From the NCBI GenBank assembly GCA_005793615.1, contig SXRI01000239.1, positions 1 through 12,231 of the forward strand: DNA of 12,231 nucleotides, given 5' to 3'. The notes under the pieces are model-generated. The model saw only the letters and a program-made list of their open reading frames with translations. It was not told the origin of the DNA and ran no database searches. Position 1 is the first letter of the stretch, and each line of letters opens with the position of its first letter. The stretch comes from Bdellovibrionales bacterium (GTDB lineage Bacteria > Bdellovibrionota > Bdellovibrionia > Bdellovibrionales > JAMPXM01). The position numbers were made by a program, and so were the translations under genes. Of this stretch, positions 5,984-12,231 are shown in pieces.

Positions 5984-6214
5984 ATGACCATTGAGCAAAT
6001 GAAATCCAGGCTTGCTGCCGCCTATCCTGACGGCGATATTGAAGTGATCGACATGACTGGGACCAGCGATCACTGGCAGGTCGCGATCGCCAGCGGTGCC
6101 TTTCGAGGACTCAGCCGGATCGAGAGCCAACGCCATGTCATGCGGGTCTTTGACCCTGAACTAAAAACCGGCGAGGTCCATGCCCTCACCATTAAAACGA
6201 TAATAAAGAACTGA
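5984..6214 (+). CDS. bolA: BolA-family protein (76 aa)
   Basis: BolA-like proteins bind monothiol glutaredoxins through a bridging [2Fe-2S] cluster and act in iron-sulfur trafficking and iron sensing. The whole protein is one KH-like BolA domain: IEVIDMTGTSDHWQVAI (residues 19-35), the FRGLSRIESQRHVMRVF core (40-56) with the conserved F-x-G and R-H, and EVHALTIKT (64-72) with the invariant histidine H66. H30 in the variable loop could be the second cluster ligand. The short length resembles the BolA2/IbaG branch rather than E. coli BolA. The ATG at 5984 follows GAGG by 4 nt. It is the first gene of a two-gene operon with the CGFS glutaredoxin 7 bp downstream, the classical partner, which strongly supports the call. 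Confidence 0.92.
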   Translation: MTIEQMKSRLAAAYPDGDIEVIDMTGTSDHWQVAIASGAFRGLSRIESQRHVMRVFDPELKTGEVHALTIKTIIKN

Positions 6215-6221
6215 GGAAACC

Positions 6222-6554
6222 ATGAGTGAAGTTAACCAGACCCCTGAAACCAGCGCTATTCACAACAAAATTGATCAACTGCTGACCGAGAATCGCGTGG
6301 TCTTATTCATGAAGGGCTCGCCTCAGTTTCCGATGTGCGGGTTCTCAGCTCGTGCGGTCGCCATTCTTCAGGAACTCGGCACTGAGTTCTTTGCTGTCGA
6401 TGTCATCCAGGACAACTCGATGCGCGAAGGAATCAAAGTCTACGGCAACTGGCCAACCATTCCTCAGCTCTATCTTAAGAAAGAACTCGTCGGCGGCAGC
6501 GACATTATGATGGAGATGTTTGAATCCGGTGAGCTCAAGGGAATGCTCGCCTAG
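6222..6554 (+). CDS. grxD: Monothiol CGFS glutaredoxin (Grx4/GrxD)
   Basis: This cytoplasmic monothiol glutaredoxin carries or inserts [2Fe-2S] clusters, as a homodimer or with BolA, using glutathione as co-ligand. Its 110 residues match E. coli GrxD. Visible signatures are FMKGSPQ (29-35) with the glutathione-contacting lysine K31, the active site CGFS (39-42) with C39 as cluster ligand, NWPTIPQLY (76-84) with the cis-Pro TIP loop, and the glutathione-binding GGSDI (91-95). The ATG at 6222 follows TGAGGAAAC. Placement directly after bolA indicates co-expression of the two partners. Nothing is unusual in the sequence. Confidence 0.97.
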   Translation: MSEVNQTPETSAIHNKIDQLLTENRVVLFMKGSPQFPMCGFSARAVAILQELGTEFFAVDVIQDNSMREGIKVYGNWPTIPQLYLKKELVGGSDIMMEMFESGELKGMLA

Positions 6555-6584
6555 TAGGACTTGCTTGGCCTAAGGTCAAAATTG

Positions 6585-6610
6585 ACTGAGGTCGCTTGCG
6601 CCGCCTCAGT
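6585..6610 (-). terminator. Hairpin between convergent grxD and the TIGR02147 gene
   Basis: ACTGAGG (6585-6591) pairs with CCTCAGT (6604-6610), and the interior can form CGC/GCG. On the minus strand the stem is followed by CAATTTTG, a short T-run. It overlaps the stop codon of the TIGR02147 gene (6608-6606) and lies 30 bp after the grxD stop. It may end both transcripts; the T-run is better placed for the minus-strand gene. Confidence 0.45.
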
Positions 6611-7412
6611 ACTCAAACCAGTCGATGTTCAGGCAGCGGACCGTTTCGGACGGCGATGGTCCGATCCACTTTTGGATTTTCTCGATGTACGCTGGCAGGT
6701 CGGCACGAATTCGCTCGGCGACCTCTTGCGAGAGCGACATTGGCGCCGTAATAAAGAAATTTTGTTTATCTACGTAGGGCATGTAATTGAACCCCTGCAA
6801 TCGCCAATTCTGGTGGTGCTTCACCACCAGTAACGACTCGGGTGTGACGTATGTGGTTTTGGCCCCGATGTCATAGCCATCTTTTCGCAACACCAAGATG
6901 CCGCTCTCGATCAAAAACGACATCACTCGCGCGATCAGAGCCTCGGGAACCTTGAGACGCTCGGCCAACTCGACATTTGTAGTCTTGGGCGCGGTGGCGA
7001 TGAAATTGGTGACGCCCGTATAGATCCAGTGGGAGTAATAGGCCGCGGCTTCAGCATCGGAAAGGATGCGATCCACTTCGACCCGTTCGGTGAGTTTCAA
7101 CGCAAGCTCACGGCTCTTGTCGATGCGTTTCTTGAGTTTCGTTTTCAAGCCGTGACTGCCGGCACGAGCGTAATCCACCAACAATAGAAAGTGATCGGCT
7201 TCGCGCTCACTGAGCACAAGGTGATCGGCGAGTTCGCTGGCGGATTCCATGGTGAAGTGTTTGTCGCCATTAAAGATCTGGCTTACGAGAGTGGTACTGA
7301 TTCCAAGGCGTGCGGCAATCTTACGGGCTTCGCCACGACCACCCTTTGGCCGGGCCTCAAGCCAGGCCTGAAGGTACTCTTTGTAATCCTTAAATTCGAA
7401 TACCGAGACCAT
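6606..7412 (-). CDS. TIGR02147-family (DUF4423) HTH protein, probable transcription regulator
   Basis: This 268-residue protein has the architecture of the TIGR02147 family. It opens with VFEFKDYKEYLQAWLEA (4-20), followed by an Xre-like helix-turn-helix at about 27-65 (ARKIAARLGIST, LVSQIFNGDKHFT, ESASELADHL). Next come SEREADHFLLLVDYARA (68-84), a helical linker and the C-terminal DUF4423-like region starting YYSHWIYTGVTNFI (125-138), with a second winged-helix-like segment near 150-178. The length equals the family norm. Members are abundant in Bdellovibrio and Fibrobacter, usually beside genes for exported proteins; their ligand and DNA site are not well known. Here it is divergent from a four-gene exported cluster, across 242 bp rich in dyads, so it is the obvious candidate regulator. 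The ATG at 7412 has GAGGG about 4 nt upstream. Confidence 0.9.
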   Translation of the reverse strand: MVSVFEFKDYKEYLQAWLEARPKGGRGEARKIAARLGISTTLVSQIFNGDKHFTMESASELADHLVLSEREADHFLLLVDYARAGSHGLKTKLKKRIDKSRELALKLTERVEVDRILSDAEAAAYYSHWIYTGVTNFIATAPKTTNVELAERLKVPEALIARVMSFLIESGILVLRKDGYDIGAKTTYVTPESLLVVKHHQNWRLQGFNYMPYVDKQNFFITAPMSLSQEVAERIRADLPAYIEKIQKWIGPSPSETVRCLNIDWFEY

Positions 7413-7460
7413 TTAACCCTCTGATTTTAAGCCATTTTTAGCCTGTGCTCGATGGACTGA

Positions 7461-7494
7461 AAGACGCCTTAAGCGGCGTCTTGATAGACCTATC
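7461..7494. promoter_or_regulatory. Perfect 8-bp stem (7461-7482) with adjoining dyad (7483-7494) upstream of the TIGR02147 gene
   Basis: AAGACGCC (7461-7468) and GGCGTCTT (7475-7482) form a perfect 8-bp inverted repeat around six bases. GATAG-AC-CTATC (7483-7494) follows without a gap. They lie 49-82 bp before the regulator's start, in its expected promoter or leader. Either could be an autoregulatory operator. The first could also be an RNA stem in the leader, since TTTCAG follows it on the minus strand. Confidence 0.45.
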
Positions 7495-7508
7495 GGCAGG
7501 TACTGATG

Positions 7509-7583
7509 TTTACCTGAGAGTAAATTTCTTTGTTCATATTTTACAAACAAAATCTGTAAACACCCTTTCACAAGGCATATAAC
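7509..7583 (+). promoter_or_regulatory. Two TTTAC/GTAAA dyads overlapping a candidate promoter for the exported cluster
   Basis: TTTAC-N6-GTAAA (7509-7524) and TTTACA-N9-TGTAAA (7540-7560) share the same half-site, with centres about 33 bp (three helical turns) apart. A good -10 hexamer, TATAAC, lies at 7578-7583; the matching -35 position (7555-7560, 17-bp spacing) falls exactly on the right arm of the second dyad and fits the consensus poorly. A weak -35 covered by an operator suits a regulated promoter for the gene at 7655. Repression or activation by the neighbouring TIGR02147 protein is inference. Confidence 0.4.
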
Positions 7584-7654
7584 TCTTTGCATCAAACAAT
7601 CTTAGCCGACGCAAAACACTGTGTGGCTGAGCGAAACTCGAAAGGAAATGTATT

Positions 7655-8905
7655 ATGTTACGCCTTAGCCAAATTCTCGTACCTGTTCTCTCCTCGATGA
7701 CTGCCGCCAGCGCTTTTGCGTCGCCGGCTAAAACTATCAACGTCGCAGCGATTGTCGCCGACTCGGCGATGAGCAAAGAGGTGAAAGCGCAAGCCCTAGC
7801 CGATACCAGCGAAACGTTACTGGCCGCACAAGCTCTCTTCCCTGCGGCTCACACCGCAAAAGCCGCCCTCGCGATCGATGCTGCTAACCCCAAGGCCCGA
7901 TTGCTGATGGCCGTGATCGCTCCGCAGTTGGAATTGAAGGGAATCGTTGGCCGAGTAGAGCCTCTGGTACAAACTCGTCCCGAGATCCACTCACGTTTTG
8001 CAAAAGCCACGGCGCGCTTCCGCAAGGTGAATTCTCCACTGGCAGATTTCGCGTTGAACGGCCCGAAAGACATTCACACCGAGTCAGACGCGCAGGAGCT
8101 GATCGCACGCTATATCTACCGCCTCGATCAACTGCGCCGCACGTTGAACGATCTCAAAAATGGCCCGGAGATCCCTTTGCACACTTCGCCAGATTCACTC
8201 GTGCAGTTCACGGTTGCACAAGCCATGGTTTCTTGCGTGGCTGAAATAGAACAAGGGCGCGTGTATGATTTCTCAAACTGTCCAGCCACGAAGACAGCGG
8301 AGCATCGCCTGAACCGCGCGGATCTTGAAGCCGCGCAACAGCTCGTCGCCGGCTATCAGACCCTGCTGACCTTCCTGAACGCATGGGATTTCTCGGGTGC
8401 CTACCAAACCTCGATCCGTGTTTCAGGCAATCGCGAGCACGATATGAAACTGTTTCTCGCGAACGCCAAATTCGGTACGCTTCGCAAGGGTAACGCCATT
8501 GGTGTGATTCCGGACATCGCCAAAGACGCGGTGATCGGCGCCCGCTATGCGATTTCGATGCAGCAAGAGCTTTGCCCGCAAGGAAAACAAAGTACTCAAA
8601 ATCGTCCCGGTTATGCGTTTGAAAAAGGTCTCTGTGTCCGCGCCAAGAACAAACTTGAACGGACTCTCGGTCTCATCGAATTAATGCTGAAAGGTCCGAC
8701 TGCAGTTGCGGTTAGCGAAAGTGAGGTCATCACCGTCGACGCTCCGGCCTTCTTTAGCCAACCCCTCAAGGACGTGCGCGAAATCGTCCCTGCGAAATTC
8801 GATAAGTGCGGTCGCGTGACCAGCCTTAACGATCGCACAGTCAACGGCATTCTGCCCAATGCCGATGTACATCGCCTACTCGCGAAACAAACCTGTCGCA
8901 AGTAA
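7655..8905 (+). CDS. Sec-exported protein with six conserved cysteines, paralogue of the next gene (416 aa)
   Basis: The function is unknown. Residues 1-22 are a Sec signal peptide (cut after ASAFA). Residues 45-90 look like degenerate TPR helices (ALFPAAHTAKAALAIDAANPKARLLMAV). The rest is mostly helical: LELKGIVGRVEPLV (92-105), NGPKDIHTESDAQELI (135-150), LNRADLEAAQQLVAGYQTLL (219-238). The C-terminal third has QQELC (303-307), GLC (325-327), QPLKDVREIVPAKFDKCG (369-386) and a final C414. Mature cysteines are 194, 209, 307, 327, 385 and 414. The downstream lipoprotein shares all these blocks and cysteines, so the two are diverged duplicates. The ATG at 7655 has AAGGA 8 nt upstream. The gene follows the dyad-rich region and is the first of the exported cluster, separated from the second by a terminator-like hairpin. 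Envelope, prey-interaction or scaffold roles are all possible; none can be shown. Confidence 0.8.
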   Translation: MLRLSQILVPVLSSMTAASAFASPAKTINVAAIVADSAMSKEVKAQALADTSETLLAAQALFPAAHTAKAALAIDAANPKARLLMAVIAPQLELKGIVGRVEPLVQTRPEIHSRFAKATARFRKVNSPLADFALNGPKDIHTESDAQELIARYIYRLDQLRRTLNDLKNGPEIPLHTSPDSLVQFTVAQAMVSCVAEIEQGRVYDFSNCPATKTAEHRLNRADLEAAQQLVAGYQTLLTFLNAWDFSGAYQTSIRVSGNREHDMKLFLANAKFGTLRKGNAIGVIPDIAKDAVIGARYAISMQQELCPQGKQSTQNRPGYAFEKGLCVRAKNKLERTLGLIELMLKGPTAVAVSESEVITVDAPAFFSQPLKDVREIVPAKFDKCGRVTSLNDRTVNGILPNADVHRLLAKQTCRK

Positions 8906-8921
8906 CGCCCTTTCCATCCAA

Positions 8922-8971
8922 GCGGGCTCCCTTTTTTTCCTGGCCCATTTCAATAGGGAGCCCGCCGTTTT
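8922..8971 (+). terminator. Terminator-like hairpin between the two paralogues
   Basis: GCGGGCTCCCT (8922-8932) pairs perfectly with AGGGAGCCCGC (8955-8965), an 11-bp GC-rich stem, followed by CGTTTTAG (T4 at 8968-8971). The 22-nt loop is large and itself T-rich (T7 at 8932-8938). It starts 16 bp after the stop of the first exported gene. It should end or attenuate transcription, so the downstream three genes may be expressed at a lower level or from their own promoter in 8972-9035, where none is obvious. Confidence 0.7.
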
Positions 8972-9035
8972 AGGCACTGTCAAAGTTCTAAACACTTCAT
9001 ATCCAATGAAACGACTTAAGAGGCTGGTACGAAAC

Positions 9036-10442
9036 ATGAATCCCAAAGTGCATGAGAGTAAAAAGTCCTCCCAAGCCCATCAGAATCTGGAAAACGTCGT
9101 GAGCATCTTTTATCGATCGATTCTATTTCTTCTCGGTGCCGTGCTGCTCGTCACGCTCTCCTCGGCTTGCTCACCAAACGAACGCCACCTCGTGGTGAAA
9201 GAAAACTCTCCGGAAAAGAAACCAACTGGCAAAGTTGATGGCGGCGGCACTAGCACTGATGCTGCCGATACACTGGCCGACGAAGGCGAAGCCCTGCTAG
9301 AAGGCGTGAAACTCAATGATGCCTTCGGAAAATTCAACGAAGCCCTGAAGATTAACCCCGAAAACCATCGCGCGATTTTTTGGCGCGCCAGCCTGCGACC
9401 GATACTCGATCTGAAAGGTATTGCTCGGCGCATGGGTCCACTTTACATGCAGGCAACAGGAAACTCCGGACGCTACCAGGCAATGCAAAACCAACTGCGT
9501 AAATCAAACAGTACAGCCCTTGACACCTTCTTCAATGACGGCCCTGAAGACATTAAAACTCCCGAGGAGTTACAGGAGTGGATGGATCGCTTTCGCAATT
9601 CGATTGTCAGCTTCCGCCATGAACTGCGCGCGATTCGCGACGCGGAACTCTCTATCGCCGTCCCTTCGTTCCTTTATACCGGCAAAAGTTCGGAGATGGA
9701 ATGCCGCTCCGTAAGCTTTGGTCCCGTACGATTCGACGGTCTCGAAGGAAACTGCGGAAAATCCTCAGGCAACACAATCGGTGTTAATCGTGCTGATCTA
9801 GAAGCCATTCTGGCCACGGCCGGTGTCTATCAAGCCTATCTTGAACTGTGGACCGCCTATCGCATTAATCCCATGGCACTGACAAATGGAAATCAAAAGC
9901 CTATCACCTCTCGCGAAAGCGCCCAGGATGCCGTAAAGGCGCTACTGAATGTCAATCGTGGTGGCGAGCTTCGGCAGGCAAAACCGTTTTCCGGAATTCG
10001 TGATCTGACTACCGAAATGATCACCGGACTTAAATTCATCCAGGAACATCAACAAGAGCTCTGTTCACATGGTTATTCGACACCTGAAAATCGCAAGGGT
10101 TACCTGATCGCAGCCGGTCTTTGTATCGAGTACAGTTCTGGTGAAGACAAAAATGAGGCCACTCGCACTCTGCGCTCGTTTGAAGCTTTTCTTACCGGTC
10201 GACCGCTTGACATCGTCATCGACGGCACCACGGCCAAATTCAACGCCATGGAGATGTTCGAACATCCACCAAAAGACCTCAAAGATCTGGCACCCTTCAA
10301 GTTCGACAATTGCGGAACTTTGATTGAACTCAACGGCAAAGCCCTCGATCCCTATTTTCCTGGTAGTGACGTCAATTCCCTGCTTGCACTCAATACACGA
10401 AATTCACGGGAACGATGTCGTCAGAAGGAGCATGGCCAATGA
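9036..10442 (+). CDS. Lipoprotein with TPR-like N-terminus and six conserved cysteines (468 aa)
   Basis: This is a membrane-anchored paralogue of the upstream secreted protein; the function is unknown. The hydrophobic stretch SILFLLGAVLLVTLSSAC ends in a lipobox (LSSAC), so C45 would be lipidated. A flexible polar linker follows, then a TPR-like pair at about 83-120 (EGEALLEG, AFGKFNEALKINPENHRAIFWRA). Blocks shared with the paralogue are LDLKGIARRMGPLY (124-137), NDGPEDIKTPEEL (167-179), VNRADLEAILATAGVYQAYL (250-269), HQQELC (338-343), AGLC (360-363), PPKDLKDLAPFKFDNCG (411-427) and C461. Mature cysteines 223, 240, 343, 363, 426 and 461 correspond one to one. The start is uncertain: ATG 9036 (GAGG 12 nt upstream) was chosen; ATG 9006 is longer with no ribosome site, and GTG 9099 would give a normal-length lipoprotein signal. 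The stop overlaps the next start by ATGA, implying translational coupling. Confidence 0.8.
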   Translation: MNPKVHESKKSSQAHQNLENVVSIFYRSILFLLGAVLLVTLSSACSPNERHLVVKENSPEKKPTGKVDGGGTSTDAADTLADEGEALLEGVKLNDAFGKFNEALKINPENHRAIFWRASLRPILDLKGIARRMGPLYMQATGNSGRYQAMQNQLRKSNSTALDTFFNDGPEDIKTPEELQEWMDRFRNSIVSFRHELRAIRDAELSIAVPSFLYTGKSSEMECRSVSFGPVRFDGLEGNCGKSSGNTIGVNRADLEAILATAGVYQAYLELWTAYRINPMALTNGNQKPITSRESAQDAVKALLNVNRGGELRQAKPFSGIRDLTTEMITGLKFIQEHQQELCSHGYSTPENRKGYLIAAGLCIEYSSGEDKNEATRTLRSFEAFLTGRPLDIVIDGTTAKFNAMEMFEHPPKDLKDLAPFKFDNCGTLIELNGKALDPYFPGSDVNSLLALNTRNSRERCRQKEHGQ

Positions 10443-10789
10443 AGCGCCTTTTGCTCCTCGCACTCGCATTGATTGCACCTTTCTTGAGTGAAGCGCAAGT
10501 CGTCGCCACGGGAAATAATATGATGATGGACTTCCGCTACACCTCTTGCACAAAATCCGAGTGCATCGAGGTCTCGGCGCCCAAAGCCTGGATCAGTCTC
10601 GCCAGTGGCGGCTTTACGACGGAAGGAAAAACTCAGATTCGTGTTCTCGAAACTTTCGGCAAACTACGCGCCTCACACATTGGAACAACAGCCACGCTGA
10701 ATTCAAACCTGGCGGTTGTTGTATTGGAAAAAGATGACAGCGCGGTCGAACTCTTTTCACTGCGCGAGACTCCGGGAGAGAGCAAATGA
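10439..10789 (+). CDS. Small exported protein of unknown function (116 aa)
   Basis: No family is recognised. Residues 1-19 are a Sec signal peptide (KRLLLLALALIAPFLSEA). The mature 97 residues look beta-rich and compact, with two cysteines close together (SCTKSEC, C37 and C42) that could form a disulfide. A central segment alternates strand-like runs (KTQIRVLETFGKLRA, LAVVVLEKDDSAVELFSL). The ATG at 10439 has AAGGAG 8 nt upstream; ATG 10415 in the same frame would spoil the signal peptide. Both ends overlap their neighbours by ATGA, so it is translated as part of a unit with the two lipoproteins and probably works with them, perhaps as a periplasmic partner. That is inference from gene order only. 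Confidence 0.8.
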   Translation: MKRLLLLALALIAPFLSEAQVVATGNNMMMDFRYTSCTKSECIEVSAPKAWISLASGGFTTEGKTQIRVLETFGKLRASHIGTTATLNSNLAVVVLEKDDSAVELFSLRETPGESK

Positions 10790-12141
10790 CTATTCGTTTT
10801 CTCTCTCTTCTCATGGTCCTCAGTCTTGTCGCCTGCAAAGGATCTAGCCCTGGCGGCGGTCAACCTTTGGCGCCCGCTCAAGGTCCCGCAGCACCGCCAG
10901 CCTCAGGCTCGGCTCCGGCTCAAGGCCCGTTTTCAGGGAAGGGAACTTCGTCACTCGGTGGCGGCGGCAACGGCATTGACGGCGTCGCGGTCGAAGCGTA
11001 CGCCAACACCAATATCGAATCTCTTCCCGAATATCGTCGCCATATTTTGCCGATTTTGCGAAAACTCTCTGTCGGAAAACCTGATGTATTGGTGGCGTAC
11101 CTTCTTTGGGCCGTGAGGCAAAAGGCGTGGTACTTTATCCCACGCAAGCTCGAGAATCTCGCGAAAGAAAAAGTTCAGCTCTTATTCCGTTCAGATCAAC
11201 TGGCTCTCCACGGAGAGACCGAGATTTTTATTGAACAAGAACCTTATCAGAACTCCTCGATGAAAGACCGCGCGGTCTTGCTCCTCCACGAAATGGTTAT
11301 GGCCGCACGACTCTTGATGAAGAAGTCGCCGCAAGTGCAGTGTGAAGCACTCTCGAAGACCACCGAACTGAATGTTTGCCGTGACCGCGAGATGCTTAAG
11401 ATCGCTGCGCCGATGGTGCTCGATAAAGACGATGACATCCACAGCTTGAACGGCCTTGATCATTCGTCGGTGCGCTCACTCACAGTTTACCTCGGCGATG
11501 ACAAGCAAGATCGCTCGGGAACGGCTGTCTTCGCACAGCGGATCCGCCTTGGTTTTGTGTTCCCCTGGGATGCGTTGCTATCGAAGTTGACCGCTGAGGA
11601 CCTAGATCGCGCGATCCAACGTTCCGCACTTGCGCAGGACATTTTTCGAAGTAGAGACAGCCAGTGCGTAATGTCAGTAATTCAATCTAACGCGTACGAA
11701 GCTACCTGGATTTTCAACAATTTGGAGTCTCCTCCGGCGGGAAAGCCCTGGCCCCCTTCGATCATCCCAGAGGCGTCAGCTCAAGCCTATCAACAAGACT
11801 ACGGACTCACCAGTGGATCTTGGATCTCGATACCAAAGGGCTCCATTTCGAGCACCTCGCTCGTGGAAACACGGGGGACAACTGACCTTGTTTTCGGTGA
11901 CGGCGCGATTGTCGATGCCTTCGAGATTCTTCCGAATGTCGCCGATCCCGGTGAGCATATATTCCCCAAGGTGGAATTCTATGTTTCGCGTACCCAGAAG
12001 CCTCGTATCCTCGGATTTCGTCTGACTCAAATTCGTGGCTTGATAAAGGAAAAAGGCGTTAGTTTGCTACGCAAATGGAGCGAGATAGAATGGGTGGTTG
12101 ATAAGTCCATGCCACCTGTCGAGTGCAAACTTGCCAACTAA
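10786..12141 (+). CDS. Lipoprotein of unknown function with LLLHE motif (451 aa)
   Basis: The signal peptide ends in the lipobox LSLVAC, making C17 the lipidated residue. Residues 20-62 are a Gly/Pro/Ala-rich tether (PAQGPAAPPASGSAPAQGP). The folded part starts near residue 68. It contains a helical region (IESLPEYRRHILPILRKL), a buried-looking helix with RAVLLLHEMVMAARLL (163-177; H168-E169) and cysteines 186, 198, 294 and 447. A beta-rich C-terminal part ends with FYVSRTQKPRILGFRLTQIRGL. The LLLHE helix resembles a 'LHE' helix seen in Bdellovibrionota exported proteins; it lacks the second histidine of HExxH, so it is not assigned as a metalloprotease. The start overlaps the preceding gene by ATGA, with GGGAG 7 nt upstream. 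It is the last gene of the cluster; one base separates its stop from the convergent next gene. Confidence 0.8.
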   Translation: MTIRFLSLLMVLSLVACKGSSPGGGQPLAPAQGPAAPPASGSAPAQGPFSGKGTSSLGGGGNGIDGVAVEAYANTNIESLPEYRRHILPILRKLSVGKPDVLVAYLLWAVRQKAWYFIPRKLENLAKEKVQLLFRSDQLALHGETEIFIEQEPYQNSSMKDRAVLLLHEMVMAARLLMKKSPQVQCEALSKTTELNVCRDREMLKIAAPMVLDKDDDIHSLNGLDHSSVRSLTVYLGDDKQDRSGTAVFAQRIRLGFVFPWDALLSKLTAEDLDRAIQRSALAQDIFRSRDSQCVMSVIQSNAYEATWIFNNLESPPAGKPWPPSIIPEASAQAYQQDYGLTSGSWISIPKGSISSTSLVETRGTTDLVFGDGAIVDAFEILPNVADPGEHIFPKVEFYVSRTQKPRILGFRLTQIRGLIKEKGVSLLRKWSEIEWVVDKSMPPVECKLAN

Positions 12142-12142
12142 A

Positions 12143-12231
12143 CTATTCCTTGGGTCGCCACTTGGTGCGCACGCGCGCGACTTCGACTTTGGATTCAAGG
12201 TTGAAGATCTGATGGGCGAACTCTTTGTCCG
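12143..12231 (-). CDS. C-terminal 28 residues of an unidentified protein (cut by window edge)
   Basis: The minus-strand frame from the right edge to the TAG at 12145-12143 is open and reads as a soluble, charged segment (DKEFAHQIFNLESKVEVARV, ending RTKWRPKE). Codon use is like the neighbouring genes. It is placed tail-to-tail with the lipoprotein gene, with one base between the stops. The stretch is too short to name a family. Confidence 0.6.
   Translation of the reverse strand, partial: DKEFAHQIFNLESKVEVARVRTKWRPKE

Noticed and set aside
7461..7482. Intrinsic terminator
   Set aside because: The stem is good but no T-run follows on either strand and it sits in the leader of the regulator gene, so it was listed as a regulatory dyad.
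7534..7776. Minus-strand small open frame in the divergent region
   Set aside because: It runs over the promoter and signal peptide of the 7655 gene, with no ribosome site and no resemblance to a protein family.
8859..9035. Upstream extension of the second paralogue's reading frame to 8859
   Set aside because: It would overlap the first paralogue and translate through the terminator hairpin; lipobox position supports a later start.
11269..11320. Zinc metalloprotease call for the 10786-12141 lipoprotein
   Set aside because: The motif is HEMVM, not HExxH, and no third ligand motif was found.

Overview
The window most likely comes from the chromosome of a free-living or predatory member of Bdellovibrionota or another 'delta-like' Gram-negative group. 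The grounds are a TIGR02147-type regulator (a family expanded in Bdellovibrio and Fibrobacter), a small CxxC/DHVVPLARGG HNH protein of the kind common in these bacteria, a mitochondrial-type aconitase, and many Sec and lipoprotein signal peptides that imply a periplasm and outer membrane. Base composition is roughly balanced. No tRNA, rRNA, transposase, integrase or CRISPR array was seen. The taxonomic call is inference from gene families.

Layout. Positions 1-4618 are all on the minus strand. In transcription order they carry a bacterial DNA topoisomerase VI operon (top6B 4618-2633, top6A 2585-1422), an exported HNH-type nuclease (1252-686) and the N-terminal third of aconitase (530-1, running off the left edge). 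A 311-base divergent region (4619-4929) separates top6B from a plus-strand exported FKBP-type prolyl isomerase (4930-5514). This converges on a small cytoplasmic HNH protein (5883-5524). Divergent from that is a two-gene Fe-S trafficking operon: a BolA-family protein (5984-6214) and a CGFS monothiol glutaredoxin, GrxD (6222-6554). It converges on the TIGR02147 regulator gene (7412-6606).

The right third is the least explained part. From a divergent region full of inverted repeats (7413-7654), four exported proteins run on the plus strand. They are a Sec-secreted protein (7655-8905), a lipoprotein that is its diverged paralogue (9036-10442), a small secreted protein (10439-10789) and a second, unrelated lipoprotein (10786-12141). 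The last three genes overlap by ATGA and look translationally coupled. A strong hairpin followed by T residues sits between the first and second genes. The two paralogues share six mature cysteines in the same order. The arrangement suggests an envelope-associated module next to its own regulator; its function is unknown. The end of another minus-strand gene (12231-12143) abuts the cluster tail-to-tail.

The items most worth a second look are the complete Top6BA pair in a bacterium, with an unusual Thr/Ala-rich tail on subunit B; the six-cysteine paralogue/lipoprotein cluster with its dyad-rich control region; and the 10-bp tandem repeat that builds a perfect 24-bp palindrome across the stop codon of the exported nuclease gene, upstream of aconitase.
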